Shown one piece after another: positions 1 to 6,705 of a stretch of DNA of 11,282 nt. Numbering within the stretch: the stretch's first letter is position 1; the number at the start of each line of letters is the position of its first letter. A program made the translations under genes and the position numbers. Source of the stretch: JBOGZD01 sp050697155 (lineage in GTDB: Bacteria > Actinomycetota > Thermoleophilia > Solirubrobacterales > 70-9). The notes beneath the pieces are model-generated. The model did not search any database and was not told where the DNA came from. It saw nothing but the letters and a program-made list of their open reading frames with translations. The stretch spans positions 1 to 11,282 of the forward strand of contig JBOGZD010000093.1 of NCBI GenBank assembly GCA_050697155.1, read 5' to 3'.

Positions 1-1040
1 TCTACCACGGCGATCACCGGTCCCGACCCCGCCAGCAGCTCCAGCAGCCGCCTCAGCGCCCAGGCCGACTGGTCGCCGGGCTCATCAGCGGCGTCGATGC
101 CGACCAGCTGCGCGAGATGGCGGGCGATCGCCTCGCCCTCGGGGTCGCCGGCGGTGACCGCGCCGAGCTTCGCCCTCGCCGTCCCGGGGTCGTCAGCGTC
201 ATCGATCTGCGCCGCCTGGCGGACGAGCTGGGCGACCGGCCAGTAGGTGATCCCCTCGCCGTAGGACAGGCAGCGGCCGACGAGCAGGGTGGCGCGCGAG
301 CGGTAGCGCTGGGCGAGCTCGGCGACCAGCCTCGACTTGCCCACCCCCGCGTCGCCGAGCACCGAGACGAACTCCCGGGCGCCGCGGGCGGCGCAGCGCT
401 CGAAGGCGACGGTGAGCAGGCCGAGCTCCCGGCCACGTCCGATCAGCGGGCGCTCCGACAGCGGCATCGCCCCGCCTGAGTCGATCGCGAGCACCCGGTA
501 GGCGGCCATCGGCTCGCGGCGTCCGCGGAGATCGAGCTCGCCGGCGGGCTCGGCCCGAACCTCGCGGCTGACGAGGCGGTGGGTCTCGGCGCCGATCAGG
601 ACCTCGCCCTCGTCCGCCTGCGCCTGCAGGCGGGCGGCGACGTTCATCGGGTCCCCGAGGCTGACCGCGTGCCCCGCGACCGTGCGCCCGACGACCACCG
701 TCCCGCTGTTGACGCCGATCCGCATCGCCAGGCGCAGACCGAACTTGGACTCGACGCGCTCGTTGAGCTCATCGAGCTCGTCGAACATCGCGGTCGCCGC
801 GCGCACCGCCCGCAGGGCGTCGTCGCCATGGCTGCGGTCGGCGCCGAACACCCCCATTACGCCGTCGCCGGCGAGGTGTTCGACCTTACCGCCGTGGAGC
901 TCGACCACCGACGCCATCCGCTCCAGGAACGTGAGCAGCAGCTCGCGAAAGACCTCAGTGTCGAGTCGCTCGGCGAGGCCGGTCGAGCCGACCAGGTCGG
1001 CGAAGACCGCGGTGATCTTCCTTCGGTATTCCCCCGACAC
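1..1040 (-). CDS. Class III adenylate/guanylate cyclase fused to AAA ATPase (C-terminus beyond window)
   Basis: This is the N-terminal 346 codons of a large signalling protein; the rest lies beyond the left edge. Residues 8-140 form a class III cyclase domain. It opens KITAVFADLVGST with metal-ligand Asp15, has the second Asp in AGDGVMGVFG (Asp59), and carries the transition-state pair Asn133 and Arg137 in GDPMNVAARLQ. A short linker leads to an AAA/STAND-type ATPase with Walker A GDAGVGKS (residues 229-236); the window ends inside the probable Walker B strand (PVIAVV then an acidic residue). Known relatives are soluble cyclase-ATPase-TPR regulators. The GTG at 1040 is the only start codon between the conserved domain and an in-frame upstream TGA. 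The usual base-selecting Lys is His55 here, so cyclic nucleotide specificity, or activity at all, is unsure. It diverges from the glycosyltransferase gene across about 67 bp. Confidence 0.9.
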   Translation of the reverse strand, partial: MSGEYRRKITAVFADLVGSTGLAERLDTEVFRELLLTFLERMASVVELHGGKVEHLAGDGVMGVFGADRSHGDDALRAVRAATAMFDELDELNERVESKFGLRLAMRIGVNSGTVVVGRTVAGHAVSLGDPMNVAARLQAQADEGEVLIGAETHRLVSREVRAEPAGELDLRGRREPMAAYRVLAIDSGGAMPLSERPLIGRGRELGLLTVAFERCAARGAREFVSVLGDAGVGKSRLVAELAQRYRSRATLLVGRCLSYGEGITYWPVAQLVRQAAQIDDADDPGTARAKLGAVTAGDPEGEAIARHLAQLVGIDAADEPGDQSAWALRRLLELLAGSGPVIAVV

Positions 1041-1107
1041 TCTGCTGTAGTGATACTCCCACGCCGCCGGGCGTCACGCTCGGCCCCGGTCTAGTGAGAT
1101 GGGGACT

Positions 1108-2193
1108 ATGCGGATCGGGATCTGCGCCTACTGGTTCAATCGGGGGCAGGGAGTGGTGGCGCGCCAACTGCGCTCGGCGCTCGACGGACTCGGCCACGAG
1201 ACGTTCGTGCTCGCGCGCCCCACGCGGGCGTCGAACATCCGGCCCTCGTTCGTCGACCGCACCGGGGTCTGGGACCAGCCGCGGATCACCCAGGCGTCGG
1301 CCTACCGGATCCCCGCCCACGAGCTGGTCGGGTGGGCCCGCGAGAGCAATCTCGATCTCGCCTTCTTCGACCAGAACTACGAGTTCGAGGCGATCACGGA
1401 GCTCCGCGAGGCCGGCGTGCGAACCGTTTCCAGGTTCGTCTGGGAGCAGTTCGGCCGCGAGCACGTCGAGCCCGCGAAACGGGCGCTCGACCTCATCTAC
1501 TCGCTGACCGAGTCGGAGCGCGAGCGCTACGCGGAGATGGGGATCGAGAGCCCCCGCGTGCGCTGGGGCATCCACCCCGAGCTGCTGCGCTACGCCGATG
1601 CGGACGGCCCCGGTGCCGAGGCAAGGGTCGGCTTCTTCTATCCGGCGGGGTTCCTCAGCAAGCGCAAGCCCGTCGCCGAGGTGCTGAAGGCGTTTCGGCG
1701 GGTCCGGGGCGACGCCCTGAGCCTGGTGGTCAAGGGCCAGGTCGAGCGCCGCACCGATCTGCTCGAGCGCGCCGCCGCACGCGACCCGCGGGTCGAGGTG
1801 GTCCTCGCCGACCTGCCCACCGAGGAGCACATGAGCCGCTTCGCCGCCGCCGACGTCTGCGTCGCGCCGAGCCGCTGGGAGGGCCTCGGCCTGCACCTGT
1901 ACGAGTCGATGGCGCTCGGGCTCCCGGTGATCACGAACGACAATCCGCCGATGAACGAGGTGATCCGGAACGGCGAGAACGGGATCCTGGTCCGCGCGTG
2001 GCGGCGCGGGCGAGCGCGCTCGGGGATCCCGGCGTACTCCCCGAGCGTCCGCGACCTCTCACGGGCGTTGCGCGAGACGCTCGACCCCGGGCTGCGGGCC
2101 GAGCTCGCCCGGGGGGCGCGGGCCGAGCGCGAGCGGCTGACCTGGGCGAATACGGTCGCCGACTACGCCGGCGTGATCGACACCCTCCGCTAA
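1108..2193 (+). CDS. GT4-type (GT-B fold) glycosyltransferase
   Basis: Predicted cytoplasmic glycosyltransferase of 361 residues that would transfer a sugar from an activated donor; acceptor and donor cannot be read from the sequence. The C-terminal half has the family hallmarks: a phosphate-binding type segment around VVKGQVERR, then VAPSRWEGLGLHLYESMALG containing the E-x7-E pair (Glu258 and Glu266), followed by GLPVITND and NEVIRNGENGILV. The N-terminus (MRIGICAYWF, then a Gly-rich turn) begins directly with the first beta strand, as is usual for GT-B enzymes. I chose the ATG at 1108 because a GTGAG lies 9 bases upstream; an in-frame ATG at 1099 adds only three residues. No membrane segment or signal peptide is visible. 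The lipase gene follows 42 bp downstream in the same direction. No other cell-envelope gene is nearby to suggest a pathway. Confidence 0.88.
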   Translation: MRIGICAYWFNRGQGVVARQLRSALDGLGHETFVLARPTRASNIRPSFVDRTGVWDQPRITQASAYRIPAHELVGWARESNLDLAFFDQNYEFEAITELREAGVRTVSRFVWEQFGREHVEPAKRALDLIYSLTESERERYAEMGIESPRVRWGIHPELLRYADADGPGAEARVGFFYPAGFLSKRKPVAEVLKAFRRVRGDALSLVVKGQVERRTDLLERAAARDPRVEVVLADLPTEEHMSRFAAADVCVAPSRWEGLGLHLYESMALGLPVITNDNPPMNEVIRNGENGILVRAWRRGRARSGIPAYSPSVRDLSRALRETLDPGLRAELARGARAERERLTWANTVADYAGVIDTLR

Positions 2194-2235
2194 CGCCGCT
2201 TACCATTGCGAGCCGCCGGGTATGGGGAGCGAGGC

Positions 2236-3099
2236 TTGAGACGACGGCGGCGAGGAGCGGCGGCCTCCACGATCGCAAGCGCGATCGCGATCGCCTGCAC
2301 CGCGTCGGCCACGGCCGCGCCCGATCCCCCACCGCCCGGGGCAAACGACTTCTCCTGTCGGCCGGGCGCCGCCCACCCGCGCCCGGTGGTGCTCGTCCAC
2401 GGCCTGGGGGCGACGATGGGCGGCAACTGGGGCTATCACTCGCCGCGCGTGCGGGCCGGCGGCTACTGCGTGTTCGCGCTCACCTACGGCGTCGACCCGC
2501 GCACCCGGTCCTGGCCGTACTCCCCCGGCGGCGTGTTGCCGATGGAGCAGAGCGCGCGCGAGCTCAAGGCCTTCGTGCGGAGGGTGCGCGAGTCAACCGG
2601 GGCGCGCCGGGTCGACCTCGTGGGCCACTCCGAGGGCACCGTGATGCCGCGGTACTACCTCGAGCGGCTGAACGGCCACAGGCGAGTGAAGCGCTTCGTC
2701 GCCCTGACCCCGCTCTGGCGTGGCACCGAATTCGGTGGCGCCGCGATCCTGCGCGACCTCGGGGAGCGATTCGGCCTCTCCGCCCCCGCCATCGACCTCG
2801 TCACGAGCTTCTGCGGGTCCTGCCCGCAGTTCCTGCGCGGATCGGACTACCTCGACGACCTGAACTCCGACGGCGAGGCGGTCCCCGGGATCCAGCACAC
2901 CAACATCGTCACCCGCTACGACCTCCTCGTCGTCCCCTACACGAGCGGGATCATGCGCGACGGGGGCACCAACATCGTGGTCCAGGACGTCTGCCCGGCG
3001 AACCTCTCCGAGCACAGCACGCTCGCCTTCGATCCGGTGGCGACCCAGCTGATCCTCAACGCGCTCGACCCCGCCCACGCCCAGCCGGTCCGCTGCTGA
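2236..3099 (+). CDS. Secreted class 2 lipase/esterase (alpha/beta hydrolase)
   Basis: Predicted exported triacylglycerol lipase or esterase of 287 residues. The N-terminus MRRRRRGAAASTIASAIA followed by CTASATAA is a signal peptide (Arg-rich n-region, hydrophobic core, Ala-x-Ala type end near residue 28). The oxyanion strand VVLVHGLGA is followed by NWGY and GGYCVFALTYG, typical of the class 2 lipases (PF01674). The nucleophile is Ser132 in VGHSEGTVMPRYYL; many relatives have Gln where this has Glu. The likely triad partners are Asp229 (TRYDLLVVPYTSG) and His260 (LSEHSTLAF). Several cysteines (FSC, GYC, FCGSC, DVC, VRC) suggest disulfides outside the cell. I chose the TTG at 2236 because GGGGAG lies 6 bases upstream and the peptide then starts with the n-region. 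A TTG at 2206 is also in frame but would put ten extra residues before the signal. Confidence 0.87.
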   Translation: MRRRRRGAAASTIASAIAIACTASATAAPDPPPPGANDFSCRPGAAHPRPVVLVHGLGATMGGNWGYHSPRVRAGGYCVFALTYGVDPRTRSWPYSPGGVLPMEQSARELKAFVRRVRESTGARRVDLVGHSEGTVMPRYYLERLNGHRRVKRFVALTPLWRGTEFGGAAILRDLGERFGLSAPAIDLVTSFCGSCPQFLRGSDYLDDLNSDGEAVPGIQHTNIVTRYDLLVVPYTSGIMRDGGTNIVVQDVCPANLSEHSTLAFDPVATQLILNALDPAHAQPVRC

Positions 3100-3137
3100 C
3101 TTGCGCCGAGCGCCGTGACGTGAAAGAAAGGGGGATG

Positions 3138-3152
3138 CGGGCCGCCGGCCCG
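3138..3152. other. Short GC hairpin upstream of the GYD gene
   Basis: CGGGCC and GGCCCG form a perfect 6-bp stem with a 3-base loop in the 82-bp gap between the lipase stop and the GYD start. There is no T tract after it, so it is not a standard intrinsic terminator. It could be a weak or U-less terminator for the lipase, a leader structure for the purine genes, or chance in GC-rich DNA. Confidence 0.3.
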
Positions 3153-3181
3153 ACCCGAACCGAGCACGAGGAGGACTTACG

Positions 3182-3463
3182 GTGCCGATCTACATCATGC
3201 TCACCAACCTCACTCCGGATGGAGTCAAGACGCTGAAGGACAACCCGTCGCGGGTCCACGAGGTGACCAAGGAGGTCGAGCAACTCGGCGTCAAGGTGAT
3301 CAACCAGTGGGCCACCCTGGGCGAGTACGACTTCGTCAGCGTGGTCGAGGCCCCCGATGAGAAGACCATGGCCAAGCTCTCGGTCGAGATGGGATCCCGC
3401 GGCACGGTCAGCAACGAGACCCTGACTGCGATCGAGGCCGAGGAGTTCACGAAGTTCCTCTAG
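3182..3463 (+). CDS. GYD-domain protein
   Basis: A small 93-residue protein of the GYD family (PF08734), whose biochemical role is not established. The motif that names and places it is LGEYDFVSVVEAPDEKTM at about residues 48-65, preceded by a strand (IYIMLTNLTPDGVKTL) and a helix rich in charged residues; the fold is probably a small ferredoxin-like alpha/beta domain that forms dimers. The start is GTG with a strong GAGGAGGA six bases upstream (3168-3175), the best ribosome binding site in the window, so it is probably well translated. purD starts 13 bp after its stop, so the two are almost surely cotranscribed. Its place as first gene of the purine run suggests a role linked to nucleotide metabolism, but that is inference. 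No signal peptide or membrane segment is seen. Confidence 0.88.
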   Translation: MPIYIMLTNLTPDGVKTLKDNPSRVHEVTKEVEQLGVKVINQWATLGEYDFVSVVEAPDEKTMAKLSVEMGSRGTVSNETLTAIEAEEFTKFL

Positions 3464-3476
3464 GAGCGCCGCGCTG

Positions 3477-4757
3477 ATGCGGGTCCTGGTCGTCGGCGGC
3501 GGCGGGCGCGAGCACGCGATCGTCCGTGCGCTCGCCCGCTCGGCGGAGCGGCCGGAGCTGCTGTGCGCGCCGGGCAACGCCGGGATCGCCGCCGAGGCAC
3601 GCTGCCTCGATCTCGACGCCGAGGACGTCGGCGGGATCGTCGGCGCGGCGACGGAGGAGGGCTGCGACCTGGTCGTCGTCGGACCGGAGGCGCCCCTGGT
3701 CGCCGGGCTCGTCGACGCGCTCGAGGCGGCCGGGGTACCGGCCTTCGGCCCCGGCGCCGAGGCCTCGCGCCTGGAGGGCTCCAAGGTGCACGCGAAGGAG
3801 CTGATGGCGGAGGCCGGGGTGCCCACCGCGACGCACACCGTGCTCCGCGATCGCGACGAGGCGCTCGAGCGGGTCGGCGCCGCTTCCTATCCGGCGGTCC
3901 TGAAGGCGGACGGGCTCGCCGCGGGCAAGGGCGTGATCATGTGCGCGTCGGCGGCCGAGGCCCACGAGGCGGTCGAGGTCTTCTTCACCGAGCGCCGCTT
4001 TGGGGCGACCGAGGTGGTGCTCGAGGAGCATTTAACGGGCGAGGAGCTCTCGCTGCTCGCGCTCTGCGACGGCGAGAACGTCGTCCCGCTGGCGCCGGCG
4101 CAGGACTACAAGCGGATCGGGGACGGCGACCGGGGGCCGAACACCGGCGGGATGGGCAGCTACTCGCCGGTGCCCGGGTTCGACCGCGAGCGCACCGAGG
4201 AGATCGTCGACCTGGTCCACCGCCCGGTGGTCGAGCTGCTGCGCCGCCGGGGAACCCCCTACCGCGGGGTGCTCTACGCGGGGTTGATGATCACCGACGA
4301 CGGCCCGAAGGTGCTCGAGTTCAACTGCCGCTTCGGCGATCCCGAGACCCAGGCGGTGCTGCCCCGCCTGCGCGGCGACCTGCTCGACCTCTGCCGCGCC
4401 TCGCGCGATCCCGCCGGGCTCGCCGGCGCAGACGTCTCGTTCGCGGACGACTGGGCGGTGACCGTCGTCCTCGCCTCGGCCGGCTACCCGGCGTCCTCGT
4501 CGAAGGGCGACGTGATCCGCGGACTCGCGGAAGTCCCCGACGACGTCGAGGTCACCCACGCCGGGACCGCGACCGAGGACGGCGAGATCGTCACCGCCGG
4601 CGGGCGGGTGCTCAACGTCACCGGCCTCGGCGCCACGGCGGGTGAGGCTCGGGAGCGCGCCTACGCGGGAGCCGAGGCGATCACTTTCGACGGCAAGCAG
4701 ATGCGGACCGACATCGCGGCACGCGCAGCGAGCGCGGAGCTCAAGCGAGGAGCATAG
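3477..4757 (+). CDS. purD: Phosphoribosylamine--glycine ligase (GAR synthetase)
   Basis: PurD joins phosphoribosylamine, glycine and ATP to give glycinamide ribonucleotide (GAR), the second step of IMP synthesis in the cytoplasm. At 426 residues it has the usual bacterial monofunctional length. The N-domain opens MRVLVVGGGGREHAI (Gly7-His13) and contains VVGPEAPLVAGLVDALEAAG. The ATP-grasp region has SYPAVLKADGLAAGKGV, then GPNTGGMGSYSP (residues 220-231) and LEFNCRFGDPETQ, in which Glu281 and Asn283 are the expected metal ligands. The C-terminal domain ends with the typical GKQMRTDIAARA. The ATG start is 13 bp after the GYD stop, with GGAG overlapping that stop codon (3463-3466) about ten bases upstream, which favours coupled translation. 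No damage or missing key residue was seen. Confidence 0.97.
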   Translation: MRVLVVGGGGREHAIVRALARSAERPELLCAPGNAGIAAEARCLDLDAEDVGGIVGAATEEGCDLVVVGPEAPLVAGLVDALEAAGVPAFGPGAEASRLEGSKVHAKELMAEAGVPTATHTVLRDRDEALERVGAASYPAVLKADGLAAGKGVIMCASAAEAHEAVEVFFTERRFGATEVVLEEHLTGEELSLLALCDGENVVPLAPAQDYKRIGDGDRGPNTGGMGSYSPVPGFDRERTEEIVDLVHRPVVELLRRRGTPYRGVLYAGLMITDDGPKVLEFNCRFGDPETQAVLPRLRGDLLDLCRASRDPAGLAGADVSFADDWAVTVVLASAGYPASSSKGDVIRGLAEVPDDVEVTHAGTATEDGEIVTAGGRVLNVTGLGATAGEARERAYAGAEAITFDGKQMRTDIAARAASAELKRGA

Positions 4758-4763
4758 ATTTGG

Positions 4764-4792
4764 GCGAAGGGCGAGCCAATTGGCTGCTTCGC
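4764..4792. other. Imperfect hairpin in the purD-purE gap
   Basis: The 60-bp purD-purE gap holds a perfect 12-base palindrome, AGCCAATTGGCT (4774-4785), flanked by the inverted pair GCGAAG (4764-4769) and CTTCGC (4787-4792). It can fold as a stem with an internal loop and an AATT tip, or serve as a two-fold symmetric protein site. The purE ribosome binding site AAGGAG (4806-4811) lies 14 bases past it and is not part of the stem. There is no T run, so termination is unlikely. An operator, an mRNA processing site or a second small repeat type are all possible. Confidence 0.4.
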
Positions 4793-4817
4793 GTGGCCGC
4801 TGGATAAGGAGAGAAGG

Positions 4818-5300
4818 GTGGAGACCGAACCCGGAGGACCGAGGACGATGACCACCGATCCGATGCCCGAGGTCGAGGCCGCATTCGAGGAGATCGAGGT
4901 CGACGCCCCGCTGGTCGGGATCATCATGGGGTCTGCGAACGACAAGGACAGGATGCAGCCCGCCGGCGCCGCGCTGCAGGACGCCGGGATCCGCTTCGAG
5001 GTGCGGGTGATGAGCGCCCACCGCGACCCCGAGACGGTGCGCGAGTACTGCCACGCGGCGCGGATGCGGGGCCTGAAGGTGATCATCGCCGGCGCCGGGA
5101 TGTCCGCGGCGCTGCCCGGGGTCGCCGCCGCGCACACCGACCTGCCGGTGCTCGGGGTGCCGATCTCGGGCCGCAATCTCGGCGGCCTCGACGCCCTGCT
5201 CTCGGCGGTGCAGATGCCACCTGGCGTGCCGGTCGGCTGCGTGGCGATCGATGGAGCGAAGAACGCGGGGTTGCTGGCTGCGCGCATAATCAATGCGTGA
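4818..5300 (+). CDS. purE: 5-(carboxyamino)imidazole ribonucleotide mutase / AIR carboxylase
   Basis: PurE forms CAIR, either by moving the carboxylate of N5-CAIR (class I, partnered with PurK) or by direct carboxylation of AIR (class II). Residues about 30-43, PLVGIIMGSANDKD, begin the nucleotide-binding core. RVMSAHRDPE contains His68, the conserved active-site histidine. LPVLGVPISGRNLGGLDALLS, VQMPPGVPVG and GAKNAGLLAARI complete the fold. The segment usually GGAAHLPG in class I enzymes reads GMSAALPG (residues 94-101), so the second His is absent, and no purK is in the window. The GTG at 4818 has AAGGAG six bases upstream and gives 160 residues. An ATG at 4848 with GGAGGA nine bases upstream would give 150, and the sequence does not decide between them. 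purB follows after 73 bp that hold a palindromic repeat. Confidence 0.93.
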   Translation: METEPGGPRTMTTDPMPEVEAAFEEIEVDAPLVGIIMGSANDKDRMQPAGAALQDAGIRFEVRVMSAHRDPETVREYCHAARMRGLKVIIAGAGMSAALPGVAAAHTDLPVLGVPISGRNLGGLDALLSAVQMPPGVPVGCVAIDGAKNAGLLAARIINA

Positions 5301-5315
5301 ACGCCGGGGTTGACT

Positions 5316-5360
5316 CAGACCCCGTCGCCCCCGGACGCGAAGCCGAGGAGGCGACGGGCA
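5316..5360. repeat. Palindromic repeat, copy A (purE-purB gap)
   Basis: A 45-base element that differs from copy B (10260-10304) at only 3 positions. Arms CCCGTCGCCCCC (5321-5332) and GGAGGCGACGGG (5347-5358) pair at 11 of 12 positions around a 14-base loop that ends in AGCCGA. It fills most of the purE-purB gap. Its GAGGAGG is 22 bases from the purB start, too far to be the purB ribosome site. The GGAG just after the element (5361-5364) is better placed. The absence of a T tract argues against an intrinsic terminator. Confidence 0.85.
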
Positions 5361-5373
5361 GGAGCTCGGACGC

Positions 5374-6705
5374 GTGATAGCGCGATACACGCGCCCGGAG
5401 ATGGGCGCCGTATGGACGCCCGAGCGGCGGATGCGGGCCTGGCTCGAGGTCGAGCTCGCTGCGACCGATGCCTGGGCCGAGCAGGGCGCCGTCCCCGCGG
5501 AGGCGGCCGCGGCATGCCGGGAGCGGGCGGCGTTCACGGTCGAGGCGGTCGTCGAGCGCGAGCGGGTCACCGGCCATGATGTCGCCGCCTTCGTCGACGT
5601 CGTCGCCGCCTCGATCGGCGACGAGGGCCGCTGGATCCACTACGGGCTCACCTCCTCCGATGTGCTCGACACGGCACTCGCGCTGCAGCTCTCAGAGGCC
5701 GGCGGCCTGCTGCTGACCGGCGCCCGCGCCTACCGCGACGCGCTGGCGGCGAAGGCCCGCGAGCACGCGGCCACGCTCTGCGTCGGGCGCACCCACGGCG
5801 TCCACGCCGAGCCGACCACGTTCGGGCTCCGCCTCGCCGGCTTCGCGTTCGAGGCCGACCGCAACCTGCGCCGTCTGCGACGCGCGGTCGAGGACGCCGG
5901 CGCCGGCAAGCTCTCGGGGGCGGTCGGCAGCTACGCGTCGATCCCGCCGGGGATCGAGCGGGCGGTGATGGAGCGGCTGGGGCTGCGGGCCGAGGACGTC
6001 TCGACCCAGGTGGTTCCGCGCGACCGCCACGCCGAGGTGCTGAGCGCGATCGCGCTCGCCGGGGCTGGGCTCGAGCGCTTCGCCCAGGAAGTCCGCAATC
6101 TCCAGCGAACCGAGGTCCGCGAGGTCGAGGAGCCGTTCGCGACCGGTGAGCAGAAGGGCTCCTCGGCGATGCCGCACAAGCGCAACCCGATCCTCTCCGA
6201 GCGGATCTGCGGGCTCGCGCGGGTGCTGCGCGGTTATGCGCAGACGGGAATCGAGAACGTCGCGCTGTGGCACGAGCGCGACATCTCCCACTCCGGCGCC
6301 GAGCGGGTCGTCCTCCCCGACGCGACCATCCTGCTCGACTACATGCAGCACCTCGCGGTGCGGATCATCGAGGGCATGACCGTGCACGCCGACCGCATGC
6401 GCTCGAACCTCGAGCTCACCCACGGGGCGCTCTACAGCCAGCGGGCGCTGACCGCCCTGATCGAGTCCGGGATGACCCGCGACGAGGCCTACCGCCTGGT
6501 CCAGTCCGCCGCCCAGCGTGCCTGGGACGAGGGCACCCCGTTCCGCGACTTGCTCGCCGATGAAATTGCCGCCCACCCCGCCGGCGCCGGAAGCGGAGCC
6601 GAGGAGGCGGCGGGCATTGACTTGGACGCCGTCATCGATCCCGACGCGTACCTCGCACACGTCCCCGAGGTGCTGGCGCGCCTCGATCAGCTCAACGCCG
6701 AGTGA
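5374..6705 (+). CDS. purB: Adenylosuccinate lyase
   Basis: PurB removes fumarate from SAICAR to give AICAR and from adenylosuccinate to give AMP; it acts as a homotetramer. Key family segments are WIHYGLTSSDVLDTAL (His89 region), GRTHGVHAEPTTFG with general acid His141, and the flexible signature loop KGSSAMPHKRNP with catalytic Ser263. Length, 443 residues, is a little above the common bacterial 430-435. The excess is explained by copy C of the palindromic repeat, which adds roughly residues 401-415 (HPAGAGSGAEEAAGI) between FRDLLADEIA and LDAVIDPDAYL near the C-terminus, far from the active-site motifs. The start is GTG at 5374, with GGAG nine bases upstream (5361-5364) and VIARYTRPEMGAVW matching the usual N-terminus. 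Its 3' end overlaps the convergent P450 gene by 14 bp. Confidence 0.96.
   Translation: MIARYTRPEMGAVWTPERRMRAWLEVELAATDAWAEQGAVPAEAAAACRERAAFTVEAVVERERVTGHDVAAFVDVVAASIGDEGRWIHYGLTSSDVLDTALALQLSEAGGLLLTGARAYRDALAAKAREHAATLCVGRTHGVHAEPTTFGLRLAGFAFEADRNLRRLRRAVEDAGAGKLSGAVGSYASIPPGIERAVMERLGLRAEDVSTQVVPRDRHAEVLSAIALAGAGLERFAQEVRNLQRTEVREVEEPFATGEQKGSSAMPHKRNPILSERICGLARVLRGYAQTGIENVALWHERDISHSGAERVVLPDATILLDYMQHLAVRIIEGMTVHADRMRSNLELTHGALYSQRALTALIESGMTRDEAYRLVQSAAQRAWDEGTPFRDLLADEIAAHPAGAGSGAEEAAGIDLDAVIDPDAYLAHVPEVLARLDQLNAE
6575..6616. repeat. Palindromic repeat, copy C, inside purB
   Basis: Third member of the same element, 42 aligned bases with 6 differences from copy B and no length change. 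Arms CCCGCCGGCGCC (6577-6588) and GGAGGCGGCGGG (6603-6614) pair at 10 of 12 positions with the same 26-base offset between arm starts as the other copies. It shares the invariant 13-mer AGCCGAGGAGGCG. It lies in the purB reading frame and encodes a Gly/Ala/Glu-rich stretch without a stop. Part of the likeness to copies A and B could be chance in GC-rich coding DNA, but identical spacing argues for common origin. Confidence 0.72.

Noticed and set aside
2206..2235. TTG at 2206 as the lipase start
   Set aside because: It puts a non-signal stretch ahead of the Arg-rich n-region and has no ribosome site, while the TTG at 2236 has GGGGAG at a good distance.
3138..3152. Intrinsic terminator after the lipase gene
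   Set aside because: The 6-bp stem lacks a following T tract, so I list it only as a hairpin.
1332..3236. A 634-codon plus-strand open frame spanning the glycosyltransferase and lipase genes
   Set aside because: An alternative frame of two clear genes with an Arg/Pro/Ala-rich product; no motif supports it.
5316..5360. Repeat copy A as a rho-independent terminator between purE and purB
   Set aside because: The stem is followed by CAGGAGC, not T residues, and closely similar elements occur inside a coding frame and over a ribosome site, so termination is not its defining role.
4032..5570. A 512-codon minus-strand open frame opposite purD, purE and the purB start
   Set aside because: Pure shadow of three purine genes; His/Arg/Pro-rich composition with no recognisable fold.
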